DNA from: Micropterix aruncella
Lineage: Eukaryota; Arthropoda; Insecta; Lepidoptera; Micropterigidae
Reading direction: 5' to 3'
DNA: 64,000 bases
Assembly (NCBI GenBank): GCA_944548615.1
Contig: OX155978.1
Coordinates: 2,162,787-2,226,786, forward strand
Shown here: positions 24,685-39,630 of the stretch, piece by piece
How the letters are laid out: each line of letters begins with the position of its first letter
Position numbering within the stretch: the first letter of the stretch is position 1
The notes under the pieces: generated by a model
Seen by the model: the letters and a program-made list of their open reading frames with translations, nothing else
Database searches by the model: none
What the model was told of the DNA's origin: nothing
Position numbers and translations under genes: made by a program

Positions 24685-24766
<82 letters not shown>
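24685..24766. repeat. (TA)n microsatellite M3
   Basis: 82 bp of TA with one interruption. It begins inside an array unit at the position where normal units have only a short 'aatatatacac', so it appears to be an expansion of that seed. It ends at the start of the 3,020-bp element. Confidence 0.9.
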
Positions 24767-27918
<3,152 letters not shown>

Positions 27919-27964
27919 CATAAGTTTTGTAAAGAAATCCGTTTATAGGATGATGTTTCCATTT

Positions 27965-28874
<910 letters not shown>

Positions 28875-29107
28875 GGGCCCTGTTGGAGTTGGCCACGAAG
28901 ACCCATTTGTTTAGGGTCGGTCACACTCACGGGTCAACACACCCATCCGGCGGCCTCCACAAATGAAGTGCGACCCCGGGTAGGATTCTGGCCTGCGGGA
29001 TAGTTTCCCCAGGAGTCAATCTTCTGGCGCTCCTGGGCGGTCTGCGCAACGTGCGGCGTCAGCCAATCGACTGTGCATTCTGATTAAGAGACGGGTAGTC
29101 TGGCTTG
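28875..29107 (-). repeat. Family A retroposon, truncated copy
   Basis: On the plus strand it begins 'gggagctaatgggccctgtt', the family's 3' end in reverse complement, and runs ~230 bp before losing similarity. The 3' end is kept and the 5' part lost, the truncation pattern of target-primed retroposition. Confidence 0.65.
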
Positions 29108-29530
29108 GGTTAAAAGGTTTGGCGAGCGAAAGGATGACGGAGGTTGTCTGCTTGGGGAAAGTCTTGGGCTGACGCAACTGATTTTTTTTCTATGTATTAT
29201 ATACTACATTATTGTATACGCTGTATATTTTTCGAAATAATTAAATAAATATATACATTGGTCTTAGCCAAACATTCGATTGGCGACGGTACGTTAAGAA
29301 GAAAATAAATAATATTATGAAAGACGAGAATACTCTGGTGTTTGCGACGATGTATTATTCAGTTTCACAGCATTGTTCTCTACAATAGAGCGATCAGTGT
29401 CCAAACATCACGTACATGGATAACGTCCGGCTATTACCCGCTAGACTGGACTTGAAAAACTATCCTACGTGCCGGAAACAGCAATCCTGAAGAAAAGAGA
29501 TATTGCAGGAAACAAACGGGTGACTTAAAC
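29108..29530. other. Unassigned segment
   Basis: Mixed sequence without recognised coding content. It may belong to the degraded LTR element indicated by the RT-like fragment that follows. Confidence 0.3.
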
Positions 29531-29648
29531 ATGCGAAATGGCTCGGAGCCAGGGATATATCGATTATGGAACGCGTTTGGTTATTGTGAGTTTGTTGGAG
29601 CGCCATTCGGTCTTATAATTGCACCTGCCCTACTACATATAGTAGTCA
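29531..29648 (+). pseudogene. Possible LTR-retrotransposon RT fragment
   Basis: The plus strand encodes NAFGYCEFVGAPFGLIIAPA. This resembles the RT motif B region of gypsy-type elements (pattern 'f.yEF..mPFGL.nAPa.fq'). Only about 35 residues match, and the frame then runs into the family H element. The call rests on one short motif and is tentative. Confidence 0.35.
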
Positions 29649-30255
29649 AGGGGGGAGCCTGGTTTAAACAGCCAAACAAAAAAACATGTTTTCATGTTTT
29701 TTTTAACTTATGGATAACTATTCATGGATATTTTACTTCTGGAATAGCTGATAGTCTAAGATTGCTGTAAGTACAGAAAACTTACTACTTTTCTTTAAAG
29801 AAAACTTTATACGCATTTTTCTCGAAACCATATTGTTTAGATTTGCACCGATGAAAAAAAACTACTCAACAAATCGTTTTGTCCCAAAAAAAAAAAGATT
29901 TTTTTAAAATTCTGTTCCATATGAACAAATCAGAAAAAATGTTTATTTATATTTTTTTTACTAGTTAAACACAAAATTTTGGGGCGAAAATCGATTTATT
30001 TTTTTTAATTCTTGAAAAATTATACAAATGAAAATTTATAGTTAATTTTTTTGGTTCATCTACAAAATACATATGTAAAAAAATATATCTTATGCTCAAT
30101 AATAGTTTTTTAATATTACTAAAAATAGTTTTATCTTTCAAATGCTTAACAAACTGTTATTAAAGATTTTTGACCAGATTTCAACTTTAGGTTAAAGAAA
30201 ATAAATCATGAAAACATGTTTTTTGGCCTTCTAAACCAGGATCCCCCTTTAAACA
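29649..30255. mobile_element. Family H element with ~45-bp imperfect TIRs
   Basis: The left end reads 'agggggagcctggtttaaac' and continues to 'acatgttttcatg'. The right end in reverse complement reads 'aagggggatcctggtttaga' and also continues to 'acatgttttcatg'. About 600 bp without coding capacity lie between. A related fragment lies at 2,361-2,770. A target duplication is not clear, so the superfamily is open. Confidence 0.6.
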
Positions 30256-30289
30256 CTTGATAAATGTATACTACTACTGGCCACCCGCC

Positions 30290-30425
30290 ACTCCAGGGAG
30301 TTAAAACGATGTCAGATCATCTTTCTACCATAGAGTGAACGCAGAGACTAAGGGACAACCAAGACCACCGTCTAACAACGCCTACTTGCCCGTGAGAATT
30401 CAACGCCTTACTGCAAGGCAAAGGT
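30290..30425 (+). repeat. Family A fragment
   Basis: A partial copy of the family's 5' portion ('gagtgaacgcagagactaag' ... 'gcctacttgcccgtgag') just upstream of a near-complete copy. This suggests nested or serial insertion. Confidence 0.5.
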
Positions 30426-30444
30426 AAATGAACTCATCAACTGT

Positions 30445-31079
30445 ATCTGTCGACTGCAACGGGCGAACCCGTCACCTCAGGAAATTTTAACGAAATTTGA
30501 TTGTTCTGTCTCCCGTAGGTGAGCGCAGAAGACTTAGCTCCGCCACATGCCCATGAAAAGCCAACGCCTTACCGTGAGATAGCCAGTAATGTTACCTGGC
30601 GGGCCGACACTCGCGCCCTTGCTTCCAATTGTGACCAGATTTCTTCGGTCTCTCGATTGGTTCCGAGTTCGAGGTCGCTTGCGCGGTCCTTTCCCTTACG
30701 AAGCGGTGAAACGGTGTACACCGAATCTATCGCGGACCAAGGCGTCCTTTGCCCGACTCTGAACCGGGATCGGATGGCCAATGGTCATTTCAAGAGCAGT
30801 CGCCGTAAGGTAGACAACCACCCCCGCTCTATAGGAAACAATACAGTTCCCAGACTCCCCCGACTGTTAGTCGGAGAGCACAATCGATTGGCTTGCGCCG
30901 CTCGGTGCGCAGACCGTCCAGGAGCGCCAGAGGTTTGATTCCCAGGGGAGACTGGTTGACCCAGTGTCCTACCCAGGTTCGCACCCCATGCGTGGAGGCC
31001 ATCGGATGGGTGTTGACCCGTGAGTGTGACCGACCCTGAACACATGGGTCATCGTGGCCACCTCATCATGGGCCCGTTA
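30445..31079 (+). repeat. Family A retroposon, near-complete copy A5
   Basis: It runs from 'gcaacgggcgaacccgtcac' to 'gggcccgttagctc'. It contains the longest undisturbed sense frame of the family, 30,519-30,938 (139 codons), opening MSAEDL and ending ADRPGAPEV. The antisense strand also has frames, so coding is unproven. No known domain is visible. The copy is followed directly by a second 3' piece of the same family. Confidence 0.7.
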
Positions 31080-31347
31080 GCTCTATAGGAGACAGTTCTG
31101 TTTCCAGACTTCCCCAACTGTTAGTCAGAAGGCACAATCGATTGGCTGACGCTGCACGGTGGGCAAACCGCCCAGGATCGCCATTAGATTGACTTCTGGG
31201 GGAAACTGGTCTCAACGCCAGAGTCCTACCCGGGCTCGCAATACATGAATGGAGGCCGCCGGATGGGTATTGATCCATGAGTGTGACCGACCCTGAACAA
31301 ATGGGTCGTTCATGGCCAACTCCAACAGCGCCCATTGGCTCCCAAAT
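31080..31347 (+). repeat. Family A 3' fragment, tandem to A5
   Basis: This repeats the distal part of the family ('gagacagttctgtttccaga' to 'gcccattggctccc') immediately after the end of A5. Confidence 0.65.
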
Positions 31348-31499
31348 TAACCCAGCAGACCGACCTCACGTCGGCAATACCAGATTTGGCTGGATTTCTC
31401 TTTCCTGCCGTCTAGTCGCTTGTGGCGCTCTTTGGCAGTCAATATCATGCGGAACATGGGGTTACCAACACATCCTTTCAAGAGTGTCACATCATGTCA

Positions 31500-31680
31500 A
31501 CATCCACCCTCTCTGCTTAGGAAACGTATAAGATCGTTTCCAGATCCAGTTATTCGCAAGAGTGCAGTCGATTGGCTGACGCCGATCGATACGCAAACCG
31601 CCCAGCGGCACCCGAAGGCCATTAACCAGAGAAAAAGTCTCTTTTACACTTTCGACCTTCTTCGACGAGTCTACTGAATA
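31500..31680 (+). repeat. Family A fragment, diverged
   Basis: It contains 'cagtcgattggctgacgccg' and 'caaaccgcccag', the internal blocks of family A, in a diverged context. Confidence 0.5.
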
Positions 31681-31890
31681 GGAATTGAGCCGACTAGAGA
31701 TAACAAACAGGACTTTTAAATGGCCTAATTGCACAGAAACCGTTAGCTGTTGGAGTAGTATAATAATTCGGGGTTCGGTCTATGTCGTCACACGTAGGAC
31801 AGATCAAAACGTCAATCGATTTAACTTATAATAATTCATGGCGTGATAGCGGTTCTTTTTATTTCCGCCAAATTATATAATTTATATTTA

Positions 31891-32850
31891 AATTTATTTA
31901 TTTATTTATTTATTTATTTTAAGTAATTCAAGAATAATTTAAAACAATTTTATCTTAGGAACTATGCATTAAATATTTTAAACATTGAATAAATAGCAGA
32001 AAATGAATATGTACATAGCAAAGTCCAGTGACAACGCCACCTAACTAGGCCGGGACCTGTTCTAAGGTGAACGTTTAATTTTGTGCGTGCTTGTTCATAA
32101 TTGTGATTATTACAAAAACAAAATATTTTTGTAACAAAAAAAAAAAAAAAAAAAATTGTCGTAATAAAATAATTATTTGATCACAAAAGAATAAACATGC
32201 AACAACTACCTTAAAAACTAATAAATACTTAAAATTAGGAGTAGAAAATAAACATGTAACTAAGATTAAGAATATATATACACATATATACATACATACA
32301 TACACATACAGATATATTTAAAAATAATAATATTAAATACAATAATAAAAAGTAATTTTGATATGATATAAAATATAGTATAACATAAAATTCTAAATAT
32401 TAATGTGTTCGAATTAATATATTAATATATAATGCCCAATATTTTTGTGATTTTTTGTCGTCCCTCTTTTATAAGCCATTTTGTAAGTAGCCTTTAAAAG
32501 TGGGTCTTATTTTGCGTCGATTTTATATCACCAGGAAGAGCATTGAAAAACCTTGGGGCTATGAATGTATAGGAGCGCTGACCAAAAGCAGTATTCCTTC
32601 TGGGTACTATTATATTGCGGTCTTTGGAATACCTCGTTCTTATGGTACTTTGAGAAAAAATATTTATTTGGTCAAACTTAGTATAGGAGAGTGTGGCTTT
32701 TAAATATAGTTGCTTGGTATCCAACACATTATACTCCTTGAAAAGATCTTCCGAAGGATATCGATATGGCTTTCGCATGAGAATCTTTAAAATCGACTTT
32801 TGTGCAATATCTAAGGGGTAAAGAATGGTCTTAGAACAACACAACAAATA
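31891..32850 (-). pseudogene. 5'-truncated LINE with ORF2 C-terminus
   Basis: The minus-strand frame 32,847-32,494 encodes ILKILMRKPYRYPSEDLFKE, YNVLDTKQLYLKATL, then RRNTAFGQRSY and PRFFNALP. This is the conserved end of insect Jockey/CR1-type reverse transcriptase ORFs ('LQK.ilRi...kpyryPs..Lf.e..vl.ir.lf'). A 3' UTR of ~600 bp follows. An (AAATA)n tail lies at 31,893-31,920 on the minus strand. The catalytic RT and endonuclease are missing. Confidence 0.75.
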
Positions 32851-33417
32851 ATAGAAAGAAACAAGTAAATATATTAAAATGAATAAAAAACACTACTGAC
32901 GTTACAGAAAGTGAACTATTGTATTTATTAGAAGTTATGGTGGAATAAAGAAACGGAAAACATACATAGATAAATACTGGACACATAACACTCCGTTTTT
33001 GGGCAGTCGTGAAAAAGGGGAGAAAATAACTTTATTGGAGATAATTCAATCATCTATACAACTTTCTCACTTGTGGTAACTGTACGGTAGACTGGAATAT
33101 GGTCTACGCTTTATTAAACATTTTCATAAGGTAATCTCGTACTTTTTTCTCTGCGAGACAAATCGCCTCTTTCGCCTGCCAGGCCCTGTCGATTACCCTT
33201 ACTCCTCGCTATACATCAGCGCGGCTGGGGTATTTCTCAAGCGCAGTCTGGCGGAACATCGTACCGACACCGCCTGCGGACGGGCGCTTGGACTGCGACT
33301 TTTCCCCTCCGCGTCACGCGCCATCGGCTCCGCGATAACGACCCATATATTCCTTACACTTAATCTCACCTTGAATTATATAGGGCTTACTGTTTCTTTC
33401 TAGGATATCTACAATAC
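32851..33417. other. Unassigned segment, GC-rich in its second half
   Basis: No recognised gene. 33,150-33,345 is GC-rich compared with its surroundings. This is the last sequence of the left contig that is not repeated to the right of the N gap. Confidence 0.35.
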
Positions 33418-33704
33418 GTATTACCCACGCTAGAGCTGCCGCACTTGGAAAGTTTTATAAATGATCGAATCGTCTACATTACTATATCGCAAAGCTTCAT
33501 ATAATTTCTAGTTTAAGAGAAAATAAGGACTATCGCGGTTGTTTGACATTATAAATAGAACAAAAACAAATTTCCCGCATGGACATTGTAGCAGATCACA
33601 GCTGTTTCTGCGATGTTGCAACCCGGCGTTTTTCAACCCGATATTTTGACGATGTTACATCCGCCATTGTCTACAGTGCTGTCAATCGCCATCCGTTGGT
33701 CTGT

Positions 33705-33960
33705 GGGAGCTAATGGGCCCTTGTTGAGTTGGCCACGAAGACCCATTTGTTCGGGATCGGTCACACTTACGGGTTAACACCCATCCGGCGGCCTCCACAC
33801 ATGTAGTGCGAACCGGGGTAGGTCCTTAGGGATAGTTTCCCCCAGGGAAAACTGGCCCGTAGGCCAGAGTTCTACCTTGGCTCGCACTTTTGCGTGGAGG
33901 CCGCCGGATGGGTGTTGACCGTCCCACAAGGGCCTTAGTGGCCTCTTTAGCTTAAAGACC
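33705..33960. repeat. Family A fold-back (two 3' ends head to head), copy 1
   Basis: A minus-strand family A end ('gggagctaatgggcccttgt') is joined to a plus-strand piece that reaches 'ggatgggtgttgacc'. 'acccatccggcggcctccac' at about 33,780-33,800 and its reverse complement at about 33,895-33,914 can pair, so the locus is a hairpin of ~230 nt. Duplicate at 44,214-44,465. Confidence 0.65.
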
Positions 33961-34239
33961 TTTAGTATAAATTGCAGATAAATATCAGTGGCATCTGCAT
34001 GTCGTCTGTGCAGATGGGTTGCCAAAACGTACTATGTCTTTAAGCAATCTAATAACATATGCCTCATGATCAAAAATTATCCGGAATTTGTCATTTAAAT
34101 GAACCGCGCTTGAAATGTTGTCAAAATTATATTTTTTCTATGTTGGTATTTCTGACAATTATTGACGTCACTCTTGAGCACAATCTGTCAGATAGTTTAT
34201 GCGTAACACCTTTGTAAACAAGTCACTGTTTGGTGTATT

Positions 34240-34860
34240 CTGCGAATTTCGCTCTATCGAATTTAGTTGAGCGTAAAGTCTGCCTGAAATTTTGTGTTTC
34301 TAACTAAATATTCTGAGCGAAAGCATTGAAAATGTTAAGGGTAGCCAGCCTACGAGATTCGGCAATTTCGAAAACGCAAGCATACAAGTGGCACAAACAG
34401 TTTAAAGCGGTTTATACTGTGGTTGATCAGGCATCTCTCTGACTACGAAAACATTGAAAAAGTTAAGGAAATTGTTGTCAAAGATCGCCGTGTGAGCATC
34501 ATGGAAATAAAGGCTGATCTTGGTGTCTCGTTCGGAATCGTGCAAAGTGTTATTCACGATGTTTTGGACATGAGACGTGTTGAAGTGCGGCTCATGCCGG
34601 GATTGCTGTATTTTTTGTAGAAACAGCATCGCTTTGATAACGCTGAAGAGATGCTTTATTTGGGCTAAAATGTTATCGGAGGCATATTTATCGATAACGA
34701 TACATGGGCCTATGAATATGACATCGAAACGAACTAACAGTTATCGAAATGACGCTTCCCATACGAGCCGAAACCCAAAAAACCGCGACCAAGTCGATCC
34801 ATAATCGAGGTTTTGTTGACGGTTTTCTTTGATTGCCGAATTCGTACTGGCGCACCAAAT
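34240..34860 (+). pseudogene. Mariner-like transposase, degenerate, copy 1
   Basis: In shifting frames the plus strand encodes SAISKTQAYKWHKQFKA, YENIEKVKEIVVKDRRVSIM, FGIVQSVIHDVLDMRRVEVR, KQHRFDNAEEML and TWAYEYDIET, then KPKKPRPSRS. This order is that of mariner transposases from the N-terminal HTHs to the first catalytic aspartate region (consensus GDE.WVYEYD). Several stops and frame changes interrupt it, and the C-terminal catalytic part is missing. The rest of a mariner, rearranged, lies at 35,517-35,815. Confidence 0.75.
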
Positions 34861-34910
34861 AGTATATAAGGAGTATTAATGTGAGCGTACTGAAGCATTT
34901 GAAGGTGAAT

Positions 34911-35516
34911 GTTTATAGAAATGGTTATCGAATCATGACAGACTAACCATACATCAAATGTTAGAAATATAGTTTAATAAAACTTAGGTGCACAAATTAT
35001 TTGACTTTGTTGTTATATATTATTTTGACAATGAATTGTACTTTTTTTGACTAGATATTTTCATATTAAATCCTTTATTACTTAACATATATTAAATATT
35101 AATGATTATTTCTTTTTTTTCTCACATATAATTTTACTTATATTATTTAATCGAATTTAATATTATTGCCGATTATATAATGGAATTGCATTTTATTTAT
35201 TATATTATCTTTTATTTTTTTATTATTATTATTTTTTTTTTTTACTTCTTTTTTTTTTGTTTGAAGACCAAATTTTAGGGCAATTTAGTGTTATTAGCTT
35301 TTTACTAAAACTTGTACATCTGTAAGCAATCAAGCAATCAAGCAAACTTGATTGTAATATTAGAGTCCTGTCCAACCTAGAACGGGCTAGTCCCAGTTGG
35401 GTGACAGAATCAAATAAGCAAAAGGTTAAGGTTTTGCCATTCGGTTCCTGTTATTTTTGTAAGCAAATCAATGTTTTATAGTAATTAATTCTTAAATAAA
35501 TAAATTAAATAAATAA
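34911..35516 (+). repeat. LINE 3' end, family C, copy C2
   Basis: It starts 'gaaatggttatcgaatcatg' and includes the 'gggcaatttagtgttat' and 'gggctagtcccagttgggtg' blocks and an (AAATA)n tail. The same unit occurs again ~1.1 kb downstream. In the right-hand block there is only one hybrid unit at this point. Confidence 0.75.
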
Positions 35517-35600
35517 TGTTGTTTTTGGTCAAATATGATGAGACAAGATGAGATGTGTGAGCCGGTACATTGTCGTGGTGAAGAAACCACAAGTTGTATC
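35517..35600 (-). pseudogene. Mariner transposase catalytic fragment, inverted piece
   Basis: The minus strand encodes NLWFLHHDNVPAHTSHL and SSYLTKNN, the region around the second catalytic aspartate (HHDN.PAHT). The next piece of the same protein lies on the plus strand from 35,605, so the gene has been split by an inversion. Confidence 0.7.
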
Positions 35601-35604
35601 GCCA

Positions 35605-35815
35605 CAACACCGGCCTTTTGCCACAAGCTCCATATTCACCTGACATATCCTCGTGTGACTTCTTGCTGCTCCCACGACTCAAGTTACCACATCGCGAAAA
35701 GCGTTTTGAGACGATTGATGCGATAAAGGAGCATTCGCAGAAGGAGATGTAGGCGATTCCAAAATCGGCATATGAAAATTATTTTAAAGATTGGAAGAAG
35801 CACTGGGATATTTAA
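35605..35815 (+). pseudogene. Mariner transposase C-terminal fragment
   Basis: The plus strand encodes PQAPYSPDISSCDFLLLPRL, ETIDAIKEHSQKEM, a stop, then IPKSAYENYFKDWKKHW. This holds the third catalytic aspartate (CDF) and the conserved end of mariner transposases. The preceding HHDN block is in opposite orientation. The segment is absent from the right-hand block. Confidence 0.75.
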
Positions 35816-35989
35816 GCGCTCAAATTTAGGAATAATTCAGACCCGGCGACCAACGAGACAAGTTGGAGAAAATAGCTTAATAATACCCAGAAGGAAAACA
35901 TCATTTGGTCAATGACATTACTCTTTCATTGCGCCGAGATTTTACAATCTGATCAATATGGAAATAAAAATGAATTTGACATTTAGGGA

Positions 35990-36646
35990 ATTCAAAAATA
36001 AATTAAAGAAATGGTTATCGAATCATGACAGACTAACCATACATCAAATGTTAGAAATAATAGTATAATAAAACTTAGGTGCACAAATTATTAACATATT
36101 TTTAAACTTATATGTTAACTATTTTTTAACATTGAACTAACTACCAAAAAATATTTGACTTTGACAATGAATTATACTTTTAGACTAGGTATTTTTATAT
36201 TAAATCTTGTATTACTTAAAACATAATATTAAATATTAATGACTGTTTCTTTCTTTTCTCACATATACCTTTATTTATATTATTTAATCGAATTTTATAT
36301 TATATTTATTGCCGATTTAATAATGGAATTGCATTTTATTTATTCTATATTTTTAATATTTTTTTATTATTATTATTTTTTATTTTATTCTGAAGACCAC
36401 ATTTTAGGGCAATTTAGTGTCATTAGCTTTTTACTAAAACTCGTACATTTGTAGGCAACCAAGCAATCAAGCAAACTTGATTGTAATATTGGAGTCCTGT
36501 CCTCCCTAGAACGGGCTAGTCCCAGTTGGGTGACAGAAACAAATAAACAAAAGGTTAAGGTTTTGCCATTCGGTTCCTGTTATTTTTGTAAGCTAATCAA
36601 TGTTTTATAGTAATTAATTCTTAAATAAAGAAATAAATAAAATTTG
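35990..36646 (+). repeat. LINE 3' end, family C, copy C3
   Basis: Second direct copy of the family C tail in the left block ('gaaatggttatcgaatcatg' at ~36,005; 'gtaggcaaccaagcaatcaa' near 36,452; AAATA tail near 36,630). Together with C2 it frames the ~1.1-kb segment missing from the right block. Confidence 0.75.
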
Positions 36647-37335
36647 TATTGCCTGCGATGGAGATTACTTTGAAGGGAATAAAATAAATATCGATGAATA
36701 ACTAAACCGTTTTCGTTATACTGACAAATTTCGGGTACTTTTTGACCATAAGGGATAATCGATGGTATTAGATATTGAAATATGACGGTATGTTGTCACA
36801 TAAGACAGTAAGACTGACCACCACTGTAACACGTGAAAAAAAAAATTACGTCTAAGATAAATCAACTGCATTCATTAAAATTCTTGCCGCGAAAAAAAAC
36901 AGGTAGAAGACCAACATATTCCCATACAGAGTTGTACCGTGCCAAACAATTCGCCTAGTTCGTTAATCCGCCTGAAAAGTAGAGCCTGCCGTCCTCCCAA
37001 AAAGTTTGATCTGATACTTTAACGTAGCCGGCGAAACTCCACGGATAGAAGGAAAAACGCCTCAAACGGTTTGGAAAAAATCCGCAACATCGTCTAGGGT
37101 TACTCACGAGCACAAAACTTTGGCGGATCAAAGCATGTTATTCTTACCAAGTGGAATTAGACGATGATTTTTGATGAATTAGAGGTGGCTAAATTATTGG
37201 AGTTTACAGCCCCACGGCACGACAATTTGATGGGTAATAAAATCTAGCGGTAACAAATAGCATTATGTTTTCATAAATGAATTAATGTTGGCGCTATCTA
37301 AGCAGAATATTTTATCTTTCCGTAACATAGCAATA
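36647..37335. other. Unassigned segment of the repeated block
   Basis: No motif recognised. Frames are short and stop-rich. The right block carries ~25 extra bp at the position equivalent to about 37,210. Confidence 0.3.
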
Positions 37336-37515
37336 ATACGTTCAATCAATCAATCCATCAATCGATCAATTGATCAATTAATCAATCGACTAATCGATCA
37401 ATCGACCAATCGATCAATCGACCAATCGATCAATAGACCAAACGACCAATCGATCAATCGATCAATCGATCAAACGATCCAACGATCAATCCATCAATCA
37501 ATCAATCAATTAAGC
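37336..37515. repeat. Degenerate (ATCR)n microsatellite, copy 1
   Basis: Tetranucleotide units such as atca, atcg and acca over ~180 bp. The S/I/N/Q/R-type frame across it is a by-product of the repeat. Confidence 0.85.
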
Positions 37516-37556
37516 AAGCAAGCAATTTTATATGAACAAAAGTATATATGTACATT

Positions 37557-37722
37557 TATTTAATTATTTATTTATTTAAGAATTAATTACTATGAAACAT
37601 TGATTAGCTTATAAAAATAACAGGAACCGAATGGCGAAACCTTAACCTTTTGCTTATTTGTTTCTGTCACCCAACTGGGACTAGCCCGTTCTAGGGTGGA
37701 CAGGACTCCAATATTACAATCG
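37557..37722 (-). repeat. LINE 3' tail, family C, copy C4
   Basis: A minus-strand copy: plus-strand 'cacccaactgggactagccc' at ~37,669, preceded by an ATTTA-rich tail at ~37,557-37,577. It is truncated soon after the core block. Confidence 0.7.
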
Positions 37723-38747
37723 TGCTTTCAGTATTTTAAGAGATGCGTTTATTTATTACCCCCTTTGCCAATTGTATATATTCAATGACAATCGTACTTA
37801 AAGAGTAAACTCCAGTCGCGCGTCGTAGCTGACACGCATATTTTTTTTAGTGCAAGGGCAAAAATTAGATTGTTATCAGTTTCAATCTGTTTATCATTAT
37901 AAAATGGTAGGAACTTATATTTGTTTTAATTTCCTAGCCCACCAACAAACAAGGGGGGAAAGTATGGTGAATGCGCTAGATTTTTTTTTAAGGTGGAGAC
38001 GGAAATATCCATTTTGAGCCCCCTTATTCGTTTTTATTTTGAAAACAAACTTGTCAGTCGTCAGAATATAATAATGACTTATCTTGCGATGGAGTTGAGT
38101 CGTAAATATTATAAATATATATATCACAAGAAGCAGTGGACCGCGAATCGATCCCTGAAGTACTCCAAAATGACTAGAAATCCTTCTGCTTGACTTGATC
38201 CCTTTAATTTCTACACTGCACCCAGCGACTATGTACCATGTTTACTAGTGTAAAACCACCATAATATGCCAATATCAAATAAATGATTAGCGCAGTAATA
38301 GAACCAGCTACTCCCTAGACACTTCAAATTTACCATAGCGACAATTTGCCTATAATGAAGTTATATGTAAGGCGCCGGCAAATAACTTGTTAAAATAGCC
38401 GGCTAAATGTCCCGGCTCCTCCGCCCCCTAGTGCGTTCTTCCCCCACCCTATAATTTCACCGTAATTTGAGTAGCTCGTTACACCAAATTGCCCGTTTCG
38501 CTGATAGCTACTTCATTCGTCGCTTATATATGAGTGTGTTAGGCGCTGTGATTGGCTGACAGTGATTGTTGGGGGGCCAAAATTGGATTGTATACTTATA
38601 GATAGACATAAATCTTAGAGTGTCTTTTTTTTTCGTGAATTTTATCTCAGGTTTTGAGTTATAGTCGATATTCAGAGTTAGTTTAATAAAAAGTTTATAG
38701 TAAAAACACATTTTTAAAAACACGCTTTTCTTAAAATGCTCTGTCCC
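37723..38747. other. Unassigned segment of the repeated block
   Basis: No recognisable coding sequence. It contains a ~100-bp piece (about 37,897-37,995) that is absent from the right block. Beyond ~38,030 the two versions are almost identical. Confidence 0.35.
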
Positions 38748-39115
38748 GAGCCAACCTTGGATGAAGCAACTATGTCATAGTGGTACTTAGAGAGAACTAT
38801 AATAATTGAATGCTATACAGAATTTCTTGTTTGTGCTGCTGACCGTTGAGGAGTCCCTCGTTGGAAGCCAATCCTGGGTGCAGCAGCCTTGTCGCGGTGA
38901 AACTTATCTATCATAATTGAATGCGTAAACAAAATTTCGTTTCTGTTAACCATTGAGGAGTCCCCTCGTCGTCAGCCAATCCTGGGTGCAGCAGCCATGT
39001 CATGATGAAATTTAGAAAGAGCTATCATAATTGAATGCGTATACAAAATTTTGTGTCTGTGCTGCTGACCGTGGAAGAGTATCCTCGTCAGGAGTCGATC
39101 CTGGGTGTATAATCA
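38748..39115 (-). repeat. Family F tandem repeat, copy 1 (about 3 units)
   Basis: 'gccaatcctgggtgcagcag'-type boxes start near 38,750 (diverged), 38,867, 38,975 and 39,094, giving unit spacings of about 117, 108 and 119 bp. Each is followed by 'tcataattgaatgcg'. Confidence 0.65.
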
Positions 39116-39529
39116 AGTCATACTCACCATAAAAATGCATTGTCATCGGAATTGAACCAACATTTGAAATTTCAACTTCATAGGGTAAGATAAAATGGTT
39201 CTTAATTATGGTTGCAAGATTTGACCTAAACAAACATACATACATACTTTGCAAGGTATATAAAAGCTTGTCATAAAAAAACCCTTATGGGAAATTTTCA
39301 AATCATAGCAGGTAGGGTAAAATGTCGAAAGGAGTTGTGACATACCTTATGTATTTTTTATTTTACCGGCTCACCAAGCAACAAGGAGGGAAAGTATTGT
39401 GAACACGCTAAAATAATGCTTAGGAATAAAGCATTAAAGACCAGGCGATTCGGACCATTTCTAGATTGAAGCCAGTCTGTTTGCCAGGTAGTTTTGGTGC
39501 GGGAAAATCGACGATAGTTCATTTCATAT

Positions 39530-39606
39530 TTCCTTCTAACGTATTGCTCCGTCTCGTTCGGATGAACTAAGTCTCAATTTCACTTCGCGAAGAAACGCAA
39601 TCAGCC
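39530..39606. repeat. Family D MITE, half copy
   Basis: It matches one arm of the family D MITE ('gtattgctccgtctcgttcg' then 'gaagaaacgcaatca'). The other arm is missing. Confidence 0.5.
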
Positions 39607-39630
39607 CAATATCTTGTAAAATATTGTACA

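Noticed and set aside
37285..37563. Frame rich in S, I, N, Q, R and D (also 46,695-47,024)
   Set aside because: It is the translation of a degenerate (ATCR)n repeat.
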